Counted from the stretch's first letter, positions 25,149 through 39,198 are shown. The stretch: DNA of 64,000 nt from Neurospora intermedia (GCA_037102815.1 BTPP01000009.1:1240001-1304000), one strand, 5' to 3'. Made by a program: numbers and translations. The notes: generated by a model not told the origin, from the letters alone.

Positions 25149-25250
25149 AGGAGGCTGGAAGCCAAAAAGGAAAGGTGTGATACTCGTGTGGAAGCGTTTA
25201 TCAAGCGGCCAGTGCAATGGGGGTTTCTGAGCATCGTCTGAAGAAACGCA

Positions 25251-26616
25251 ATGAAATCCATCATCACCTATTTCGCCGTTATCATGGAGGCGGCAACAGT
25301 CCTCGGCGGTCCGGGCAAGGGCGTCAAGCCCGACCCCGACGGACGATACACAATTGCGGCTCCGGGAATCAAGGCGCAATTTATCCCCTACGGTGCCACT
25401 CTCACCAACCTCTTTGTCAAGGACAAGAACGGCAAAGACGTCGACGTGGTTCTGGGTTATGATGATGTGGACTATTACCGTTCGTGATCCGACGAGTCGA
25501 AGCTTTCCCAGTCCGAAGCAAAATCCACTGACGCAGACGACAGCCAAGGACCCGGGCCATCCCGTGTACAACGCCATTCCAGGTCGTTATGCCAACCGTA
25601 TCGGCAAGGGCAAGTACACCATCGACGGCGAGGAGTACCAGACCGAGTTGAACGACGGTAACAACACTTTGCACAGCGGCACCAACAACTGGTCGTACCG
25701 ATTTTGGAACGTCACCGAACACACGCCCACTTCCATAACCTTTGCCATTTCCGATGCTTCCAACTCGTCGCTGGGCATGCTGGGTCGTGTCGATTCTACC
25801 GTGACCTATTCTGTGAGCAAGAACACCTGGCACATCAAGATGAATGCCGTTTCTCCCGAGAGGAAGACTCGTAAGTGACCAAAGGAACTCACCTACCTCA
25901 ACTGTGTAGTTGCAAGCTGCCATGCTAAATGCCACCCAGCTGTCCTTCTCACTCAACACACCTACTTCAACCTCGACGCTTACAAGAACCCGGCCACGGA
26001 CAAGATCTGGGATCACACCCTGTATATGCCTTACTCAGCGCGCTACCTTGAAGCCGACCAACATGCCCTCCCCACGGGCAAGATTCTGACTGCGGCCCCG
26101 GGCTCCATCGACGACTTTGCCAGTGCTGCCGGGCTCGCTCTGGGCCACGCTCGCGATCAGCCGGGGTTTGCAGGCAACTGCGGTGCCAACGGCGCATGCG
26201 AGGGTTATAACGGGTATTGGTTGATCGAGGATAAGCCGCCGAGGGATGCCGTGGTCGTTTCTCTGGCGAGCCCGTTCTCTGGCGTCAAGGCCGATCTACG
26301 AACCGATCAACCAGGTGTTGTGTTGTATTCTTGCAACTGGATGGACGGTAGCGCGCAGTTGAAGAGCACGCAAAAACTTGTGGTGAATGGGACGGCGGTG
26401 CCCAGAACCGTCGGTAGAAGCTCGTGTGTTGCCATTGAGGCTCAGGATTACCCCGATGGTATCAACCAGTAAGTTTGCCTTCAGAAAATGACAAGCAGAT
26501 TTTTCCGGTGGCTGACCCAAAGGTAAAGCCCGGAATGGGGGAGGGTCGACAAGCAGATTCTCGGCCCTGGCCAGGAGTACAGCTGGGAAAGCTCGTGGAC
26601 GTTTGGGCTGGTGTGA
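25251..26616 (+). CDS. Aldose 1-epimerase (galactose mutarotase), 390 aa
   Basis: The enzyme interconverts alpha and beta anomers of aldoses such as glucose and galactose. Four exons are inferred: 25251-25479, 25544-25870, 25940-26468 and 26529-26616. The introns are 60-69 bp. The first donor (GTTCGT) is weak, but the join gives DYYPKDPGHPVYN. The last join restores the family signature GINHPEWG. Catalytic residues by family comparison are His120 (NNTLHSG), His192 (QHTYFNL) and Glu352 (AIEAQDYPDG). The first 18 residues are hydrophobic and could act as a signal peptide, so it may work outside the cell on sugars released from plant polymers. It probably matches N. crassa NCU08398, a cellulose-responsive gene (recalled, unchecked). 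The family call is secure; exon 1 end and secretion are less so. Confidence 0.92.
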
Positions 26617-29600
26617 GTTCAGTCGGGCCGGCCGACGTTGCGGATGGCGAAGAGACAATTGAGCAGGCGCCGAGGTGTGGTGGGAAACCCAATCAGACTT
26701 TGGAATCTCCGCGCTAACCATCATGCTGCCTTATCAATGACGAGATGGTGTTGAATCGTTATTCAGCGACGATACACCAGTCTAGTGTAGGTAGTGTGGC
26801 GACCCCAAAGCCGTATGCCAGGCTTCCCACTGCCATATGTCCCATGAGCCAAGATAGTGTGTGTCCATATGTAACCGAGAAGCCAAGAAATCGGACGGAA
26901 CACACTTCCGGATCAGAAGAAATCATTCCGGGTAGGCTACAGGTCGTGATGCGGGCGAAAAAAAACATAACCCGATCCTTATCATCGCTCTTGCTGCCGT
27001 GTTCCGCTTTCAGTCGGCTTGTTGGTTGCGCTTTCCATTCCTTCGGGATTCCATTGCAACTCTAAAGAGGCAAGTTGGAAGTTGATGCAGGCCTGTCCCT
27101 AGTCATGCTATCACACAGCTGTGTCTGTCACAGTGAGAGAATGGTGGTGATGCACCCCGCATACCTCCGTCGGAGTCGGACCACGCGACTCCAGATGGAC
27201 CGGTCCTAGAGGTATTCCAGACCCCCGACCGAGCCTACCCCGAAACTGGAAGCTTAATGTCAAGCTCGCGTATGTAGTCAGTTTGGATGGAATCTAACAC
27301 ATCGAGTTGATCCCGCGGCCTATCGTTCGGCTCAAAGGACCGTTGGAACATGACACTAGTAAATCTAGGGTACCAAATATACACACTGGGACCCGGATGG
27401 ACCAGCATTGTTGGACCCTCATGGCCAAATCTGGAAGGTAATATAGACGATTAGCGACAGCGACTCGGAAACGCAAGCGGACCACATCATTTTAGGTTGT
27501 ATAACGTTATCGCTACCCGGCGCTTCTCTTATCGGATGTCGGGTTGGAGGCCAATTCGAGACGAACAAGCGAGGAGTCGAAACTGACGCGGTTATTAAGG
27601 AGTAACACGTTAGATAGAACACCTGGTTCTTAGTGATCTTGTTGGCCAACCTGGCTGTCACCGATGATGGGTCGGCGGTACATCGGTAGGTTGGTCGCCG
27701 CTGCCACATTATTTCAGCTTGCAGATGATGGTGTCCTTGAACGGTAGCAGAACGGCATCACAGCTAAATGGGTGGGTGGCCAGGCCAGAAATCGGGCGAT
27801 AGATTGCTCTGGGCGCAGATGTGACAGGTCTTGCCGATTTCTTGTCAGGGGACAGTTGCTTGTCGTTGCTCGGCTATTCCCGAGCGTGGGATGTCGGCCC
27901 CGTCTGGCGATAGGGCATACCTATGGGTTAGTCGGGTGTCCTCTTGTTGTTCACACATTTCACATGGGAGAGACTCTTATCCAACGCCGAGAATGTGTCA
28001 ACCCTGTGGTCGGCTGGCCATTTAGAGCTCCCAATTCCTATTGCCTAGACCTCAGTAGCCACAGTCCGGCCCTAGGTAGCCTACTTTTGTAGGAACATCA
28101 GGAAGGGGGAGACGGAAGCAAACAAGGACCAAGTGTTTTGGCTAATCAGCGAGTCTAATCGAGCTGCCGTATCCGGTAATTTACCCCAGACGGGCCCATG
28201 TCGTAGCGCACGTTGAGGGCTTATCGTGATGCTTGGCGCCGATCGGAGACGACATTCCGTCTGGGCGGGCACCGTGTCGGGAGGGACACTCAACTCTATG
28301 TATGTGCCATGCTGTTCCATTCCGCTCCTTGGCCGACGGCGATTGTGATGATGCCCCTTCCTGTTGGAGGAAAAGGACACCAATAGTATCATGATTCTGG
28401 TCCCAATCGGGCAGAACAAAAATGGGCTGCATGGCGCTAGGTAGCATGAGGGGATTAGAAGGGTCAAAGGTCTTGTCAGGGTCAGGTCAGGAGGAATGAG
28501 TCGAATTTACCCAAATCAAATCCACGTGAGTCAACCCCAGACTTGGCTAAGTCGCAGTCAAGATTTGACTTGGAAGGTTCGCTTGTCTGAAAGTCGACAG
28601 AATTAGTAGGCGTATAACTGCATAGTAGATGTAGAGAAAATGGTGGGGTATTTTGGTGTCAAGTATGGGTCTCAAAGGCCTAGAGAAACCCTCTAACATG
28701 AGTAAAATTTGAGCCTTCAAGAGCATGATTTCCCAAATCTGCGCATTTTGCCTCAAACCAAATCCCAATCCGGCCCTGGATTTGACTTGGTGTATCGGCC
28801 ACTACGTAGTCTCGTAGTGTACAATCGATACATACTACTTGATTTGTTCCAACCCTTGGCTCTTGGCTACTACGGATATCGGCGCCCCGAGGTAGGGATC
28901 CCCTTTGCGCCGCTGAAGCGCAGTGTGTGACGGACGAGTCCGCAAAGAGAAGTTGTGCTTCACATCATGATCATTGGTGCGGGACAATATCGCCATTGCC
29001 ATTGCCAAAACGAAAGCCAAAGTCAGTAGGTTGAGGTATTGGAAGGCAATTCGGACATTCCGTCACCCGGGCGGTTATCCCCCGCTGGTTCACTGAGTGG
29101 ATTTGATCTCGGGTGTTTCCAAGTCATTGCGATAACCGATCGGCCGCTGTGACGGTGTGGCTGCCGTTTGATATGATGCTAGTGGTGTCGGGCCAACAAA
29201 GATGTATTTTCAGAGGAGGAGGGGCAATACCTGAACATACAGCGATGCAAAGACAGGAAGGAACAATGATGATGAAGATGATGATATTGGTGATGGGGGA
29301 GGGACATCGACGGCTCTTTCCTCCGGTCAATTGGTATGTACACCACTGCACCCACTGCATGTGCAGGAGCCTCCAGTCCTTGCTAGTGTTTGGCGGTTGG
29401 CCTGTCTCGCAGCGGTGTCTTAACGTTGGATTCCCCAGCGTCGTACCCCTGGCCAGTGAAATTGGTCGCCAATGCAATCCCACCCCCAGCTTTGATCCAT
29501 CCCACAATAACCGCGGGAGGAGGTCGCCATTCCTGTCTGTGATTGCCTTCCGTCGCCTGTTCTTCTGGAAAGAGAAGGTCGTCACCAAGCAGAGGGGTGG

Positions 29601-30799
29601 GTGGTACGTGAATTAAGCTATCTTGGCATGCAATACCGTGTGGACCTGGCCATCTCCCACACAGTCACTCCAGTCTTACCACACCCAGGCCGTCAGGTAC
29701 CCTGGCTTATCATGAACGAACGGCCAGAAACTGAAGCTGAAAGAATAAAGGTGTCTGCAACTGATGAACATGTAACGGGGGCGGCTGAAGCGCTTGTGGA
29801 CTGTGGCCGGGGGCGGGAACACTGACATGTGGACTGCGGAGCTAAGGTAGTGCTGTCCCTACCTCTAACAGCCCACACCAACACTAACACCCAGACTCCG
29901 AGTCGGTCATGTTCACGGGCTGAGATCCGAGTAGTAATAACGACGTAGAGACACTGCATGTGTTCTCAGCCGACACTGATCCAATTGATACATTCTATCA
30001 ATGGTAAAGGAAAGAGAAAACACGCCAATCTCTCCTTGCTGTCGGTTGCCGCAGTTTGTCTCTTGTTTCCGTCCCAGGTCAGTACCTTAGTAGTAGTAGA
30101 GGTCTTGGTATGGAAAGTACACACACTGTATGTACTGCGAATCAGTAACTAACTCACCCTTGCCTTCCTTGTCTGGCCCATAACGCCACTGAGGATTTGG
30201 TGTAAGTCAAGGTAACAAGCGCCTTCCCAATTTGGCAGCTCATCAACGCAGCTCTGTAGCCAGTTATCGACAAGAGCGACCGAGGTCTCGACCCCGGGTC
30301 CGACTTCGCACATCTTTCCTTAGATGGACGACTGGGCGAGACATTGCGGTGCCAGTCGATACAACCTAACCTACTAACCTACCTTCTCCCGTTGATTGTA
30401 CCATGGCCCTTGTGAGCGGGAGATGGTTGATAGACACGGAAGGGTGGCGGGATGCCATCCAAAAGAGGACTTTTCCGTTGAGATCTGAGTCGCACGACAT
30501 GGAAAGACACCTCCTCGGCTTGTTATATTAAACCACCAAGTCCTCCCGGTGATCCATCTCCTGGGCCTCTCTTTCCCTCCAGGTCTATCCTCTTCATTCC
30601 CATTGACTCAACCTCTTCAATGAGCCTCCTCTACTCCTCATATTGATCGACCGATGCCAGCTTGAGACTGTTCCTCAACACCGCACCTCACTAAATATCA
30701 AACTTACCTCACCTACATCCTGCAGTCTTTTTAGCCCCGATCCCCTACGGGAACCCTACAGCATATCCCAAGGGGTGACATCACAAAGCTGCGGCCATC
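26617..30799. other. Long intergenic region, 4.2 kb
   Basis: No frame with family features or splice support is seen. It contains many short CTACC/TAGGT-like motifs common in Neurospora non-coding DNA and a GATGAT-rich stretch near 29265-29300. A TATATTAA at about 30525 may serve the downstream transporter. The length would suit a complex promoter or an unannotated transcript. Confidence 0.4.
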
Positions 30800-33473
30800 A
30801 TGGCGCAAAACGTCACCGAGATCCACGATATGGGCGTGGACAAGAAGTCTAGCCCATACGATGAAGGCCACATCGATGAAAAGGCCCCCCATGACTTTGC
30901 GGCTGAGGAGGCCACCGTTGACCGTGCTGTTGAAGCGTGAGTCTGTCCCAGCTAACCAAGCGATGGCCCGTAGCATTCCAAAAGTCATGACTAACAATAC
31001 CGATAACAACAACAGTGACTTCAGTGTCACCGAGCAGGATCTCCTGGAGGCCAAGGCCCTCGCCGACAGCATGTCGCTCGAGGAAGTCCGAGCCCTCATG
31101 GAGCAGGTCCTCAAAATTCACGGCAACGATCCCAACTTCCCCCACACCATCATGACCAAGATCGAGGAGTTCTTGGGCAACGCCAACATCCTCACGAATC
31201 CCGAAAAGTATGAAGAGATTATCTACGAGATGAAGATCGAGGCCGCCCTCATCACCAACAACTCGCCCTATGCCGAGGTCCGTGCCGTTGTCGACAACCA
31301 TGACGATCCCACCATGCCCTGCTCCACCATCCGAGCCTGGGTCATCGGTCTCATCTTCTCCGGTGCTCTCGGTGCCATTAACCAACTCTTCTCCATCCGT
31401 ATGCCTGCCATTACTGTCGGCCTCAACGTTGCCCAGCTGTTGGCCTACCCTGTTGGCAAGATCTGCGAAAAGGCTCTCCCAGATGTCGGCTTCACCCTCT
31501 TCGGCTCTCGCCACAGCCTCAACCCTGGCCCCTTCAGCCGCAAGGAGCACATGCTTATCACCATCATGGCCAACGTTGCTGGTAGCACTCCTTACACCAA
31601 CAACATCATCTGGTCTCAGTACCTTCCCGAGTACTTCAACCAGTCCTACGCCGGCCAGTTTAGCTACCAGATCCTGGTCGCCCTCTCCACCAACTTGATC
31701 GGCTACGGCATGGCCGGCTTGACTCGTCGATTCCTCGTCTACCCCAGCTACTGCGTCTGGCCCGCCTCCCTCGTCACCATTGCTCTCAACAACGCCTTCC
31801 ACACCGAGTCGAACGTGCCAGTGCTTGGCCCCCTCAAAAAGGTCTTCTCCATGTCGCGTTACACCTTCTTCTTGTGGGCTACTTTGGCCATGTTTGTCTA
31901 CTTCTGGCTTCCCAACTACCTCTTCCTTGCTCTCAGCGCCTTCAGCTGGCTGTCGTGGATCTCTCCCAATAACATGGTCCTCAGCAACATCACGGGATTC
32001 AACAACGGTCTCGGCCTCAACCCGTGGCCCACCTTCGACTGGAACGTCCTGCTTTTCGACGGCACCGACCCGCTCATGGTTCCCTTCTTCAGCACTCTTA
32101 ACAAGTTCCTGGGAATGTTCTGCTCCTTCTTCGTCGTCATTGGTATTTGGTGGACCAACACCTACAACACGGGCTACCTGCCCATCAACTCGAACAAGGT
32201 CTACGACAACACGGGCAATCGCTACGACATCTCGCGTGCCATCAACGAGAAGGGTCTGTTCGATGCTGCAAAGTACGAGGCCTACTCACCTGCTTACCTG
32301 GCTGCCGGCAACTTGGTTATCTACCTCTTCTTCTTTGCCATCTATCCTGCCACCCTCACTTACATCCTGCTCAACCACCGCTACGAAGTCTCCATGGGTT
32401 TCAAGAACCTCTGGAACTCGCTTCGCAGGAACAAGAACACCGAGGCTGGCCAATACAAGGATGTGCACAACCGTCTCATGGCCGTCTACCCCGAAGTTCC
32501 CGAGTGGTGGTACCTGATTATCCTGTTGGGCGCCATCGGCTGCGGCATTGGTGGCATCGCCGGCTGGGAGACCTACACCACCCCTGCCGTCGTCTTCTAC
32601 GGTCTCATTCTCTGCTTTATTTTCGTTATCCCCGTCGGTATCGTCAAGGCCATGACGGGTATGGAGGTCACTCTTAACGTCTTGGCCGAGTTTATCGGTG
32701 GTTCCTGGGTCCAAGGTAACGCACTCGCCATGAACTACTTCAAGTCCTTCGGCTACGTTACCTGCGCCCACGCGGTCTGGTTCGCCAACGACCTCAAGCT
32801 CGCCCATTACGTCAAGATCCCGCCCAAGCACACGTTCGCTGCCCAGGTCGTCGCCACGCTCGTTTCCACCTTCATCTGCACCGGTATCCTCAACTTCCAG
32901 ATGAACGACATCCCCAAGGTCTGCACCAGCGAAGCCCCCAACAAGATGACGTGCCCGGGCATCAACACCTTCTTCACTGCCTCGGTCCTCTGGGGTACCA
33001 TCGGCCCCAAGAAGATCTTTGGTCACAATGGCCAGTACACGGCCCTCATGCTTGGCTGGCCCCTCGGTCTCGTCCTCCCCGTCATTACCTGGTACATTCA
33101 GAAGAAGTTCCCTCAGAAGAAGTGGCTGCGCCAGATTCACCCCATCGTCTTGTTGTACGGAGCCATGTACTGGGCCCCCTACAACTTGTCGTACGTTATC
33201 CCCTCGGTCTGGATCGGCTGGCTGTCCTGGATCTGGTGCAGGAGCCGCTTCCTTGGCTTCTGGTCCAAGTACAACTTCGTGCTGTCGGCCGCTTTCACCA
33301 CAGGTATCTCGGTCGCTGCTGTCATCATCTTTTTCAGCTTGGACTGGTCGGGTGTCGAAGTTAGCTGGTGGGGCAACGACGTGGTGTCGGAAGGGTGCGA
33401 GGGTAAGCCTTGCTTGTTGAAGACGTTGAAGGAGGGAGAGATTTTCGGGCCCGGGCCCGGGCAGTTCCATTAA
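30800..33473 (+). CDS. OPT-family oligopeptide transporter (isp4-like), 864 aa
   Basis: This is a proton-coupled membrane importer of small peptides or modified peptides. Exons are 30800-30936 and 31016-33473, with a 79-bp intron (GTGAGT donor, ACTAAC branch, AACAG acceptor). The start MAQNVTEIHDMGVD lies in good ATG context. The N-terminal 120 residues are soluble and acidic. Many hydrophobic helices follow (about 14-16 expected for the family). Family motifs are present: SLNPGPFSRKEH near residue 215 and HYVKIPPKHTF near residue 646 (usual form KIPPR). Length fits OPT proteins. It is followed on the opposite strand by a DUF3405 gene. It probably corresponds to N. crassa NCU08397, reported as cellulose-induced (recalled, unchecked). 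The substrate cannot be read from sequence. Confidence 0.95.
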
Positions 33474-34851
33474 GCGTAGAAGGAAGATGCAAGAGATGAG
33501 GGAGTGTTGGACAGTCTGTTATTGAAGTAGTTGTTGTTGATACCCAGGCTTTGATGTATGCACCAGCGGGGCGATGATGAAGTTATGATGTCGTATGGCA
33601 GTATGATTAATACAGTTTTGTTTCTGATCATGTACATGATAATAATATGGAGGTTGCCTCCTACAGCATTATTTGTGGACGCTCAAATAACAACAACACT
33701 CCTCAAAGAGACCAATGGCTTTGTGAATCAGTGATTGAGACCAAACATCAAGCTGAAATGCCATTCGAAGAATATACCGCCATGTCGATACTATTCACTT
33801 TAGGTCACGCCCATCCTGTCTAAGCCATGACAGAACTGCAAGTTACCTTTTTCTGGCATTGCGCAACCTCTTGGTTCGAAGGTGTGCATCTCTCCATTGT
33901 CGGTGATGTAGACCTAAGGACGCCTAGAGATAAAGGACGTGAATGACATCGATATTTTAACTCAAAAAAACGTATCACATGGAATTGAATATCAGACGTC
34001 ACATGTGGGTATCGAACTTTATTTCTCCTATTATATTTCTTCCTCATCATCTTCTTCTTCTTCTCTCATCTGCGTTTTCGCTTGCTTGTTTGCATGCTCG
34101 CTTACTTGCTCGTCTGCTTTTGCTTGCCTGCCTCCCCTTTGCCAACCCAGCCCTTTCCCTTGTCTCTCTCTTCTCTTCAGCACTCCTGCCTGTCCAAGTG
34201 ACAGGTTCCCCTTTTGCTCAAATCTCGAGGCCTATGCCTCCTCGTCACCATCCATCATCGCCAACCTCCCATTCAGCCGTCCTCCGTCCGTCCGTCCGTC
34301 TATCATAAGTCGAAATAGTTATACATTACTGTAATAGGAAAACGAAAACGAAATCAAAACGTATTTATATGAGAATAGAAATAGATTGCGGTTTTCCGAG
34401 GTAGGTAGGACAGTGGACAACCAGAGAGAGATGTAATGCAAATGCGTGCCTGCATTGCGTCCCTAGTATTGCCCACGTTGCTTGCTTGAAGCATGGATGC
34501 TGTCATCTGCATGCAAGCAAAGTATACAATCGATGATAATGTCCTACTTCGCTCTGCTCACATTGCGACATCATCACGCAACATAAGGGGCAATGTGACC
34601 ATTCGCGCGCAAAAAGCGAAGCCTGTTTGAGGTACATTAAATTTAGCCCAAGCATGGCCCCAGGGCTGGCTGTTTGCGAGACACGTTTCCCGAGGTGTTT
34701 CGACAGTTTGGCCCATGCATGTATGTGATCCCGATGCTCAAGTCGTGTGGAATTTCGTCGTTTCATTAAGTTGTTGACGGCCATTTCTAAAACAGGCCGT
34801 CATAATATCATTTTGTGTGGTTTGTTGTCGTGGTTCCTCCACTTTGTGTTT
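33474..34851. other. Gap between convergent genes
   Basis: The stretch lies between the 3-prime ends of the OPT and DUF3405 genes. It has a 14-bp palindrome (ATCATGTACATGAT, about 33627-33640), a long CT-rich tract (about 34020-34200) and GTCC repeats (about 34282-34300). No coding region is supported. Confidence 0.45.
34282..34300 (+). repeat. (GTCC)n microsatellite
   Basis: About four GTCC units lie in the convergent gap, next to a pyrimidine-rich tract. Confidence 0.7.
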
Positions 34852-36746
34852 TTAATGGTAGTGCTTCATGGGGTGCATCATCATGTTCGGGACATATCTC
34901 TTGCCGTCCTTTTCGACCAGGAGCCAGGGGCGGGCGACATCTTTGGGCAGCTCCTTGCCCATCCAGGCATCGACAATCTGCCTGGGCCACTCGCTCTCCC
35001 ACCAAAAAGTCAATCCCATGCCACTGGGGTGATCCCAAACGTCGGGACCGACGCCATCGGTGCTGTTGGCCGGCCCCCCCTTCCACCAGGCGTTTTGCGT
35101 CTCGTCGTCGTGCTCCTTCTTCCAGAATACGGGGTGTTGGGGGAAGCTCAACTTGAGACCATGCCAAAGCGCAAAGCTGGACGGAGTGGCTTCGCTGGGC
35201 GCCCTCAGTCCCTTCACCAGTTGGGCCTCATGGACGGCGAGCAAAAGGGTCCGACTTGTCCTGGTAATGGCGGGTGGGCAGAAAAAGCGAGGGGTGCTGG
35301 TTCCGTCCTTGAACCCTCCTAGCCATCCCTTGAAAACCCAGGCGTCGGCCTTTTGCGCATTGTTGCATGCCGACGTAACGATCACGTCCGCATCCTCGCC
35401 AACACCCCATTTGAAGTCCTCGTTGTTTGCGAGCTCGGTCGGCGGCTCGGGGCCGATGGGATCGATGTCGGGAATCTTCAGAGGACCCCAGATGTACGCT
35501 CCACCCTTGTTAGCCCTATTGACCGCGTCGAAAAAGGCCTTGTAGTCTCCGATCTTGTTCTCCATCTGCTGAAACATGGCGCGCTCAAAGGCCTGCTTGC
35601 GCGGCTCCTTGCGCGCGAAGTCGGACATTTTGTCGAGGAACTTGCCAGCGTCGCCGGTGAAGCGCATGTCGAGCTCGACTTGCCAGATGTGGTCGAATTC
35701 GGGGTAGTGAAGTGAGAAGAGCTGGACGGGTTGGTACACCTGCCACATAGTCCTGCAATACGGTTAGTCTCCTCTCTTGCGGTTCTATGGGCAAACCATC
35801 TTACCTGTGCTCCGCGATATCCGGATACCAGCTCTCGAGCAGACGATCGTCCCACAACACTGCGATTTCGCGGAACTCGGCGGGAAGCCCAAGCTCGCTC
35901 AGTGCCTTTTCGTAATTTTCGTCTGACGCGAAGATGTACGGCTGATAGTCCTTCATATCCACGAGCAAAACGACCTGATACTCTCCTCCTGTCCTCAAGG
36001 ATGCCTCAACGATCAGGGAGCGAAGGTTCTGCATGTCCTCGGCCTTCCAGTCGTATCCTCTCCACGCGCGCACGACAATTGCTGTTCGTCGAGTGTTCTT
36101 GAACTCGTGCCACTGGCGAGTCTCGGGAATGCGTGTTACGTTTCTGTATCCGAGCCGAACCATCTGAAGAGTGTTATCGAAGGGAATAGCCGAGGTGGGA
36201 AAGCGATGGCGGTTCCTCTCGAAGCATTCGTTCTGGAGCTTTCCCCAGTTGATCTTGTTCCAATCGACCTTGGACCTGTTGTACGACTTGTCCTCCTCGC
36301 CGTATCCGTAGGGTCCGTACCGTCCGTCAATCGTCATCCATGTCTGGTCGAGGCCGATGGTCGCATATGAACCCCAGAAGGGCTGGGGGTAGGCTGAAGG
36401 CGGCAGGTACACGTTAGCAGGGAACGCAAGCCTAAGCAAGTAGCGGGAGGCGCAACGTACCAACATCGAGCTTCTCCTCCTTCAACTCGTCATCGGGACT
36501 CCGCGACAGGAATTTGCCACGAGGCCCATAGCACGGGACACGCTCCTGTAGCCGAGGTAGTGGTTTGAAGTTGGTGGGTTGGCGCACAGGGCCTTTCTTA
36601 GGGGGTTCGGTAAAGGGGGAGAACGAGGAGGCCCAGCGTGGTGACCATGGCCCCAGAGTTAGGAAGAGGAAGAGGTAGACGACAGCGACGGGGATGAGGA
36701 ATTGTCGGGCGAAGATGATTCGGCGGAACTTGAGCAGTCTACTCAT
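34852..36746 (-). CDS. DUF3405 type II membrane protein, 591 aa
   Basis: This is a fungal protein of the DUF3405 family, which has a glycosyltransferase-like look; the reaction is unknown. Exons are 36746-36461, 36393-35805 and 35752-34852. Introns are 67 and 52 bp with GTACGT and GTAAGA donors and good branch sites. Residues 1-12 are basic and are followed by one hydrophobic helix (FLIPVAVVYLFLFLTLG), giving a short cytosolic tail and a large lumenal domain, as in Golgi enzymes. The lumenal part has AYPQPFWGSYATIG, WRGYDWKAEDMQNLR and the acidic HIWQVELDMRFTGD, where the ELD could play a DxD-like metal-binding role (inference). It ends near MMMHPMKHYH. It is convergent with the OPT gene, with no operon-like context. 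The family call is fairly secure. Confidence 0.85.
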
Positions 36747-39198
36747 GATGGGCGGTAGCGGTCGAAAACTGGCGTAGGGTCGCGAAAGTGTCCCTGGGTG
36801 GGCGAGAAAGGATCAGGAGGACCGGCGAGGAACCTCCTACCCTGAGACGAAACGAGCGATCGAGATCCGGCTATCGCATACAACTGAAGCAGTGAAGAGC
36901 AACTCGGTACACTACAAGTGTGCTAATAACTAAGACTCGCTCTTAGCTGCCCCGCGTCGAAGTTGTCGCAAGGAGGGCGGGCGGTCCCTGTCCTAGTCTA
37001 GGTAGCTAGTATGGCAGTTGCCTAGGCAGGTGTGAGGGACGGTAATTGAAGTCTTTCGTGGAAATACTTGGACAAGAAACGAAGGACCGAAGGACCAGTT
37101 AGCGGGGTAAAAGTTATCACGCAACATGCGGTCGCATGACGCTGAAACAAGAGGCAGCTGGAAGAGGGCCGGCTCCAAAAGTGAGAGAGACTCGACAGGA
37201 TGAAGAGAGAAAGATGGGATTCCACGACAGGAAAATGATCAATCAACGGTGCAGCTGGTTTCACCACATTATTTTGGTCTCGTACGACGGGAGTCCTAGA
37301 CTGGTCGCCAGCCAAACAGTGGAGGCACCGCCAAACCAGTGCAGGGACAGACAGGGATGAACAGGGAGCGAGGGCGGCACTGACGGAGACAGCGATAGGT
37401 AACGCTCAGCGGCCCCCGGCTACCTCTACCTAACGGCGGCAGGCACCAAATGGAGGCAGCAAGCCGGGCGGGCAGGGAGACCCCTGAAGGCGGCCCGCCT
37501 TGGTGGGAAAAGGGAGCTGGACCTGGACCCCTCCATGCCCTCGTCGCCCCCTGACCAAATTCGAGACCAAGTTACACAGCAGTAGAGATACCTAAGGTAG
37601 GTAGCTTTTGACACTGCCGATTCTGTACCATTTGGACACTCTTTACGTCTATCCCGAGCGAGGGCCATTCCGAAAGATGAGTATGCAGAGTATGCAAGAA
37701 TCGGAGTATACTGTTTAGGATGCGATTGAATAAATGATGTGTATTAAATGGGAAAGGGGCGGTAGGTAGCAATGCGCGTTGGTTGTTTGTCTCCTTTTCC
37801 TGTCCATGGCCAGATGGCAAAGAAACACATGGTTGGAACACAAAGCCACCCTCACCGCAGTTGTACAATGCTAACGGGAAACGTTCACTTGTCATCGGGC
37901 TTGAAAGGAAGAGAAAGACGAGACCTGATACCAATCCAAAGCCAGGAATCCCGATGACGTTGTGGATCGTTTATAGAGCTTGACATTCTCGTCATTTCAT
38001 CAAAGCGTCCAGATAACCCATCGCCTTCTTCACTGTGACGGCGAGGAAGAGGGAATCGGTGAAGCGAAAATAAAGTTGACGCCCCCAACCCTTACCCCTG
38101 AAACCCGCCAAACCAACGGCTGCCCGGTCGCTTCACACGCACCCATACGCCCCTTTCAATATTGGGTTTAGACCGCCCGCCCGGAAAACGTCTTTGCGCC
38201 TATGCATGGCATTGAAAAATGAAGAGCACCATCGCAAAAGAGGCTGACACCGAGAACAGAGTGGCTTCCGAATGTTCGAGGTACTTTCACTGCTTGTCAT
38301 TCCCGATGCCGTCTGTGCGACAAAGGCGCCACTCGTTTTGGGCATTAGGTAACATGTGATACGTGCGAACAATGTTTATGTTTCAGAGATCCTTCTGTAC
38401 CAAGGGAACAATCAGTGACAGACAATGATGCTGCCTAGGGGGTTGGACGAGTCCATCTCTTGCTCTATCCAAGAACTAGGATAGCATAAAGGTTCTGCCA
38501 GCCGTGCACCCTGGACTGAACTGTAGATCTGCGAATATCGTGATTCCGCTGAAACGGGACAGCAATTGTCGATCTCCCCATCCCCGAGCAACGGGGTGGT
38601 ACGATAGAAAGATACCAAGCAGCGCCAGTCTCGGTTTCGAATCCTCAAGATATCACCAACGAGGCATGTAAAGGACAAGCCTGTAAAACAGCCTTATGGC
38701 ATTCCGTGGACATTCACGTGCAGCCCAGTGAACAGTGATGAATCGCTTGGACAGTATCACAAGGATTCCGTCGGTGAGCGCAATGGCATCAATTTCTCTG
38801 GCCGGTTCTGCTCAGCATTAGCTAGGTACATTCAGTGCCCAATTGATATGGTTCCGCTTGCCTTTATTTTTCCACGCTTGCGTGCTGATTCCCCCAAGGC
38901 AGCTCGCGGCTCGGCGTGGACCCAAGCCAACCATCGCTTATTCGTCGCCAAGTTAACAGCCGTTTATCCATCTGATTACGCCGCAAAATGCCCGTGGTAA
39001 ATGGATTCCAGAGCAGGGCTGAGTCACGGGAACCAATCCCTGGCTCCCCAGCAGCCTCCAGAAACCCTCCTCTGTCGCTTCGCCTTGAACTTGTTGTTAC
39101 TTCGTCGAGTAACCCCCGTACCGCGTAATTTTGCGTCTGCCATATCTTGGAAATCGTTCTCGTTGTTGTTGTTATTGCTCGTATCGTTGTTCGCCCTT
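36747..39198. other. Intergenic gap, 2.5 kb
   Basis: This should hold the DUF3405 promoter (minus) at its left and the Dib1 3-prime end at its right. Frames are all short and lack supporting features. Nothing is recognisable. Confidence 0.4.

Noticed and set aside
32286-33470. 394-codon antisense frame over the OPT transporter
   Set aside because: It is a shadow frame; composition is charged and Gly/Asp-rich as expected from reversing a membrane protein gene.
38620-38650. B-box-like GGTTTCGAATCC, possible tRNA
   Set aside because: The box has an extra base, and no cloverleaf with an A box or acceptor stem can be built around it.
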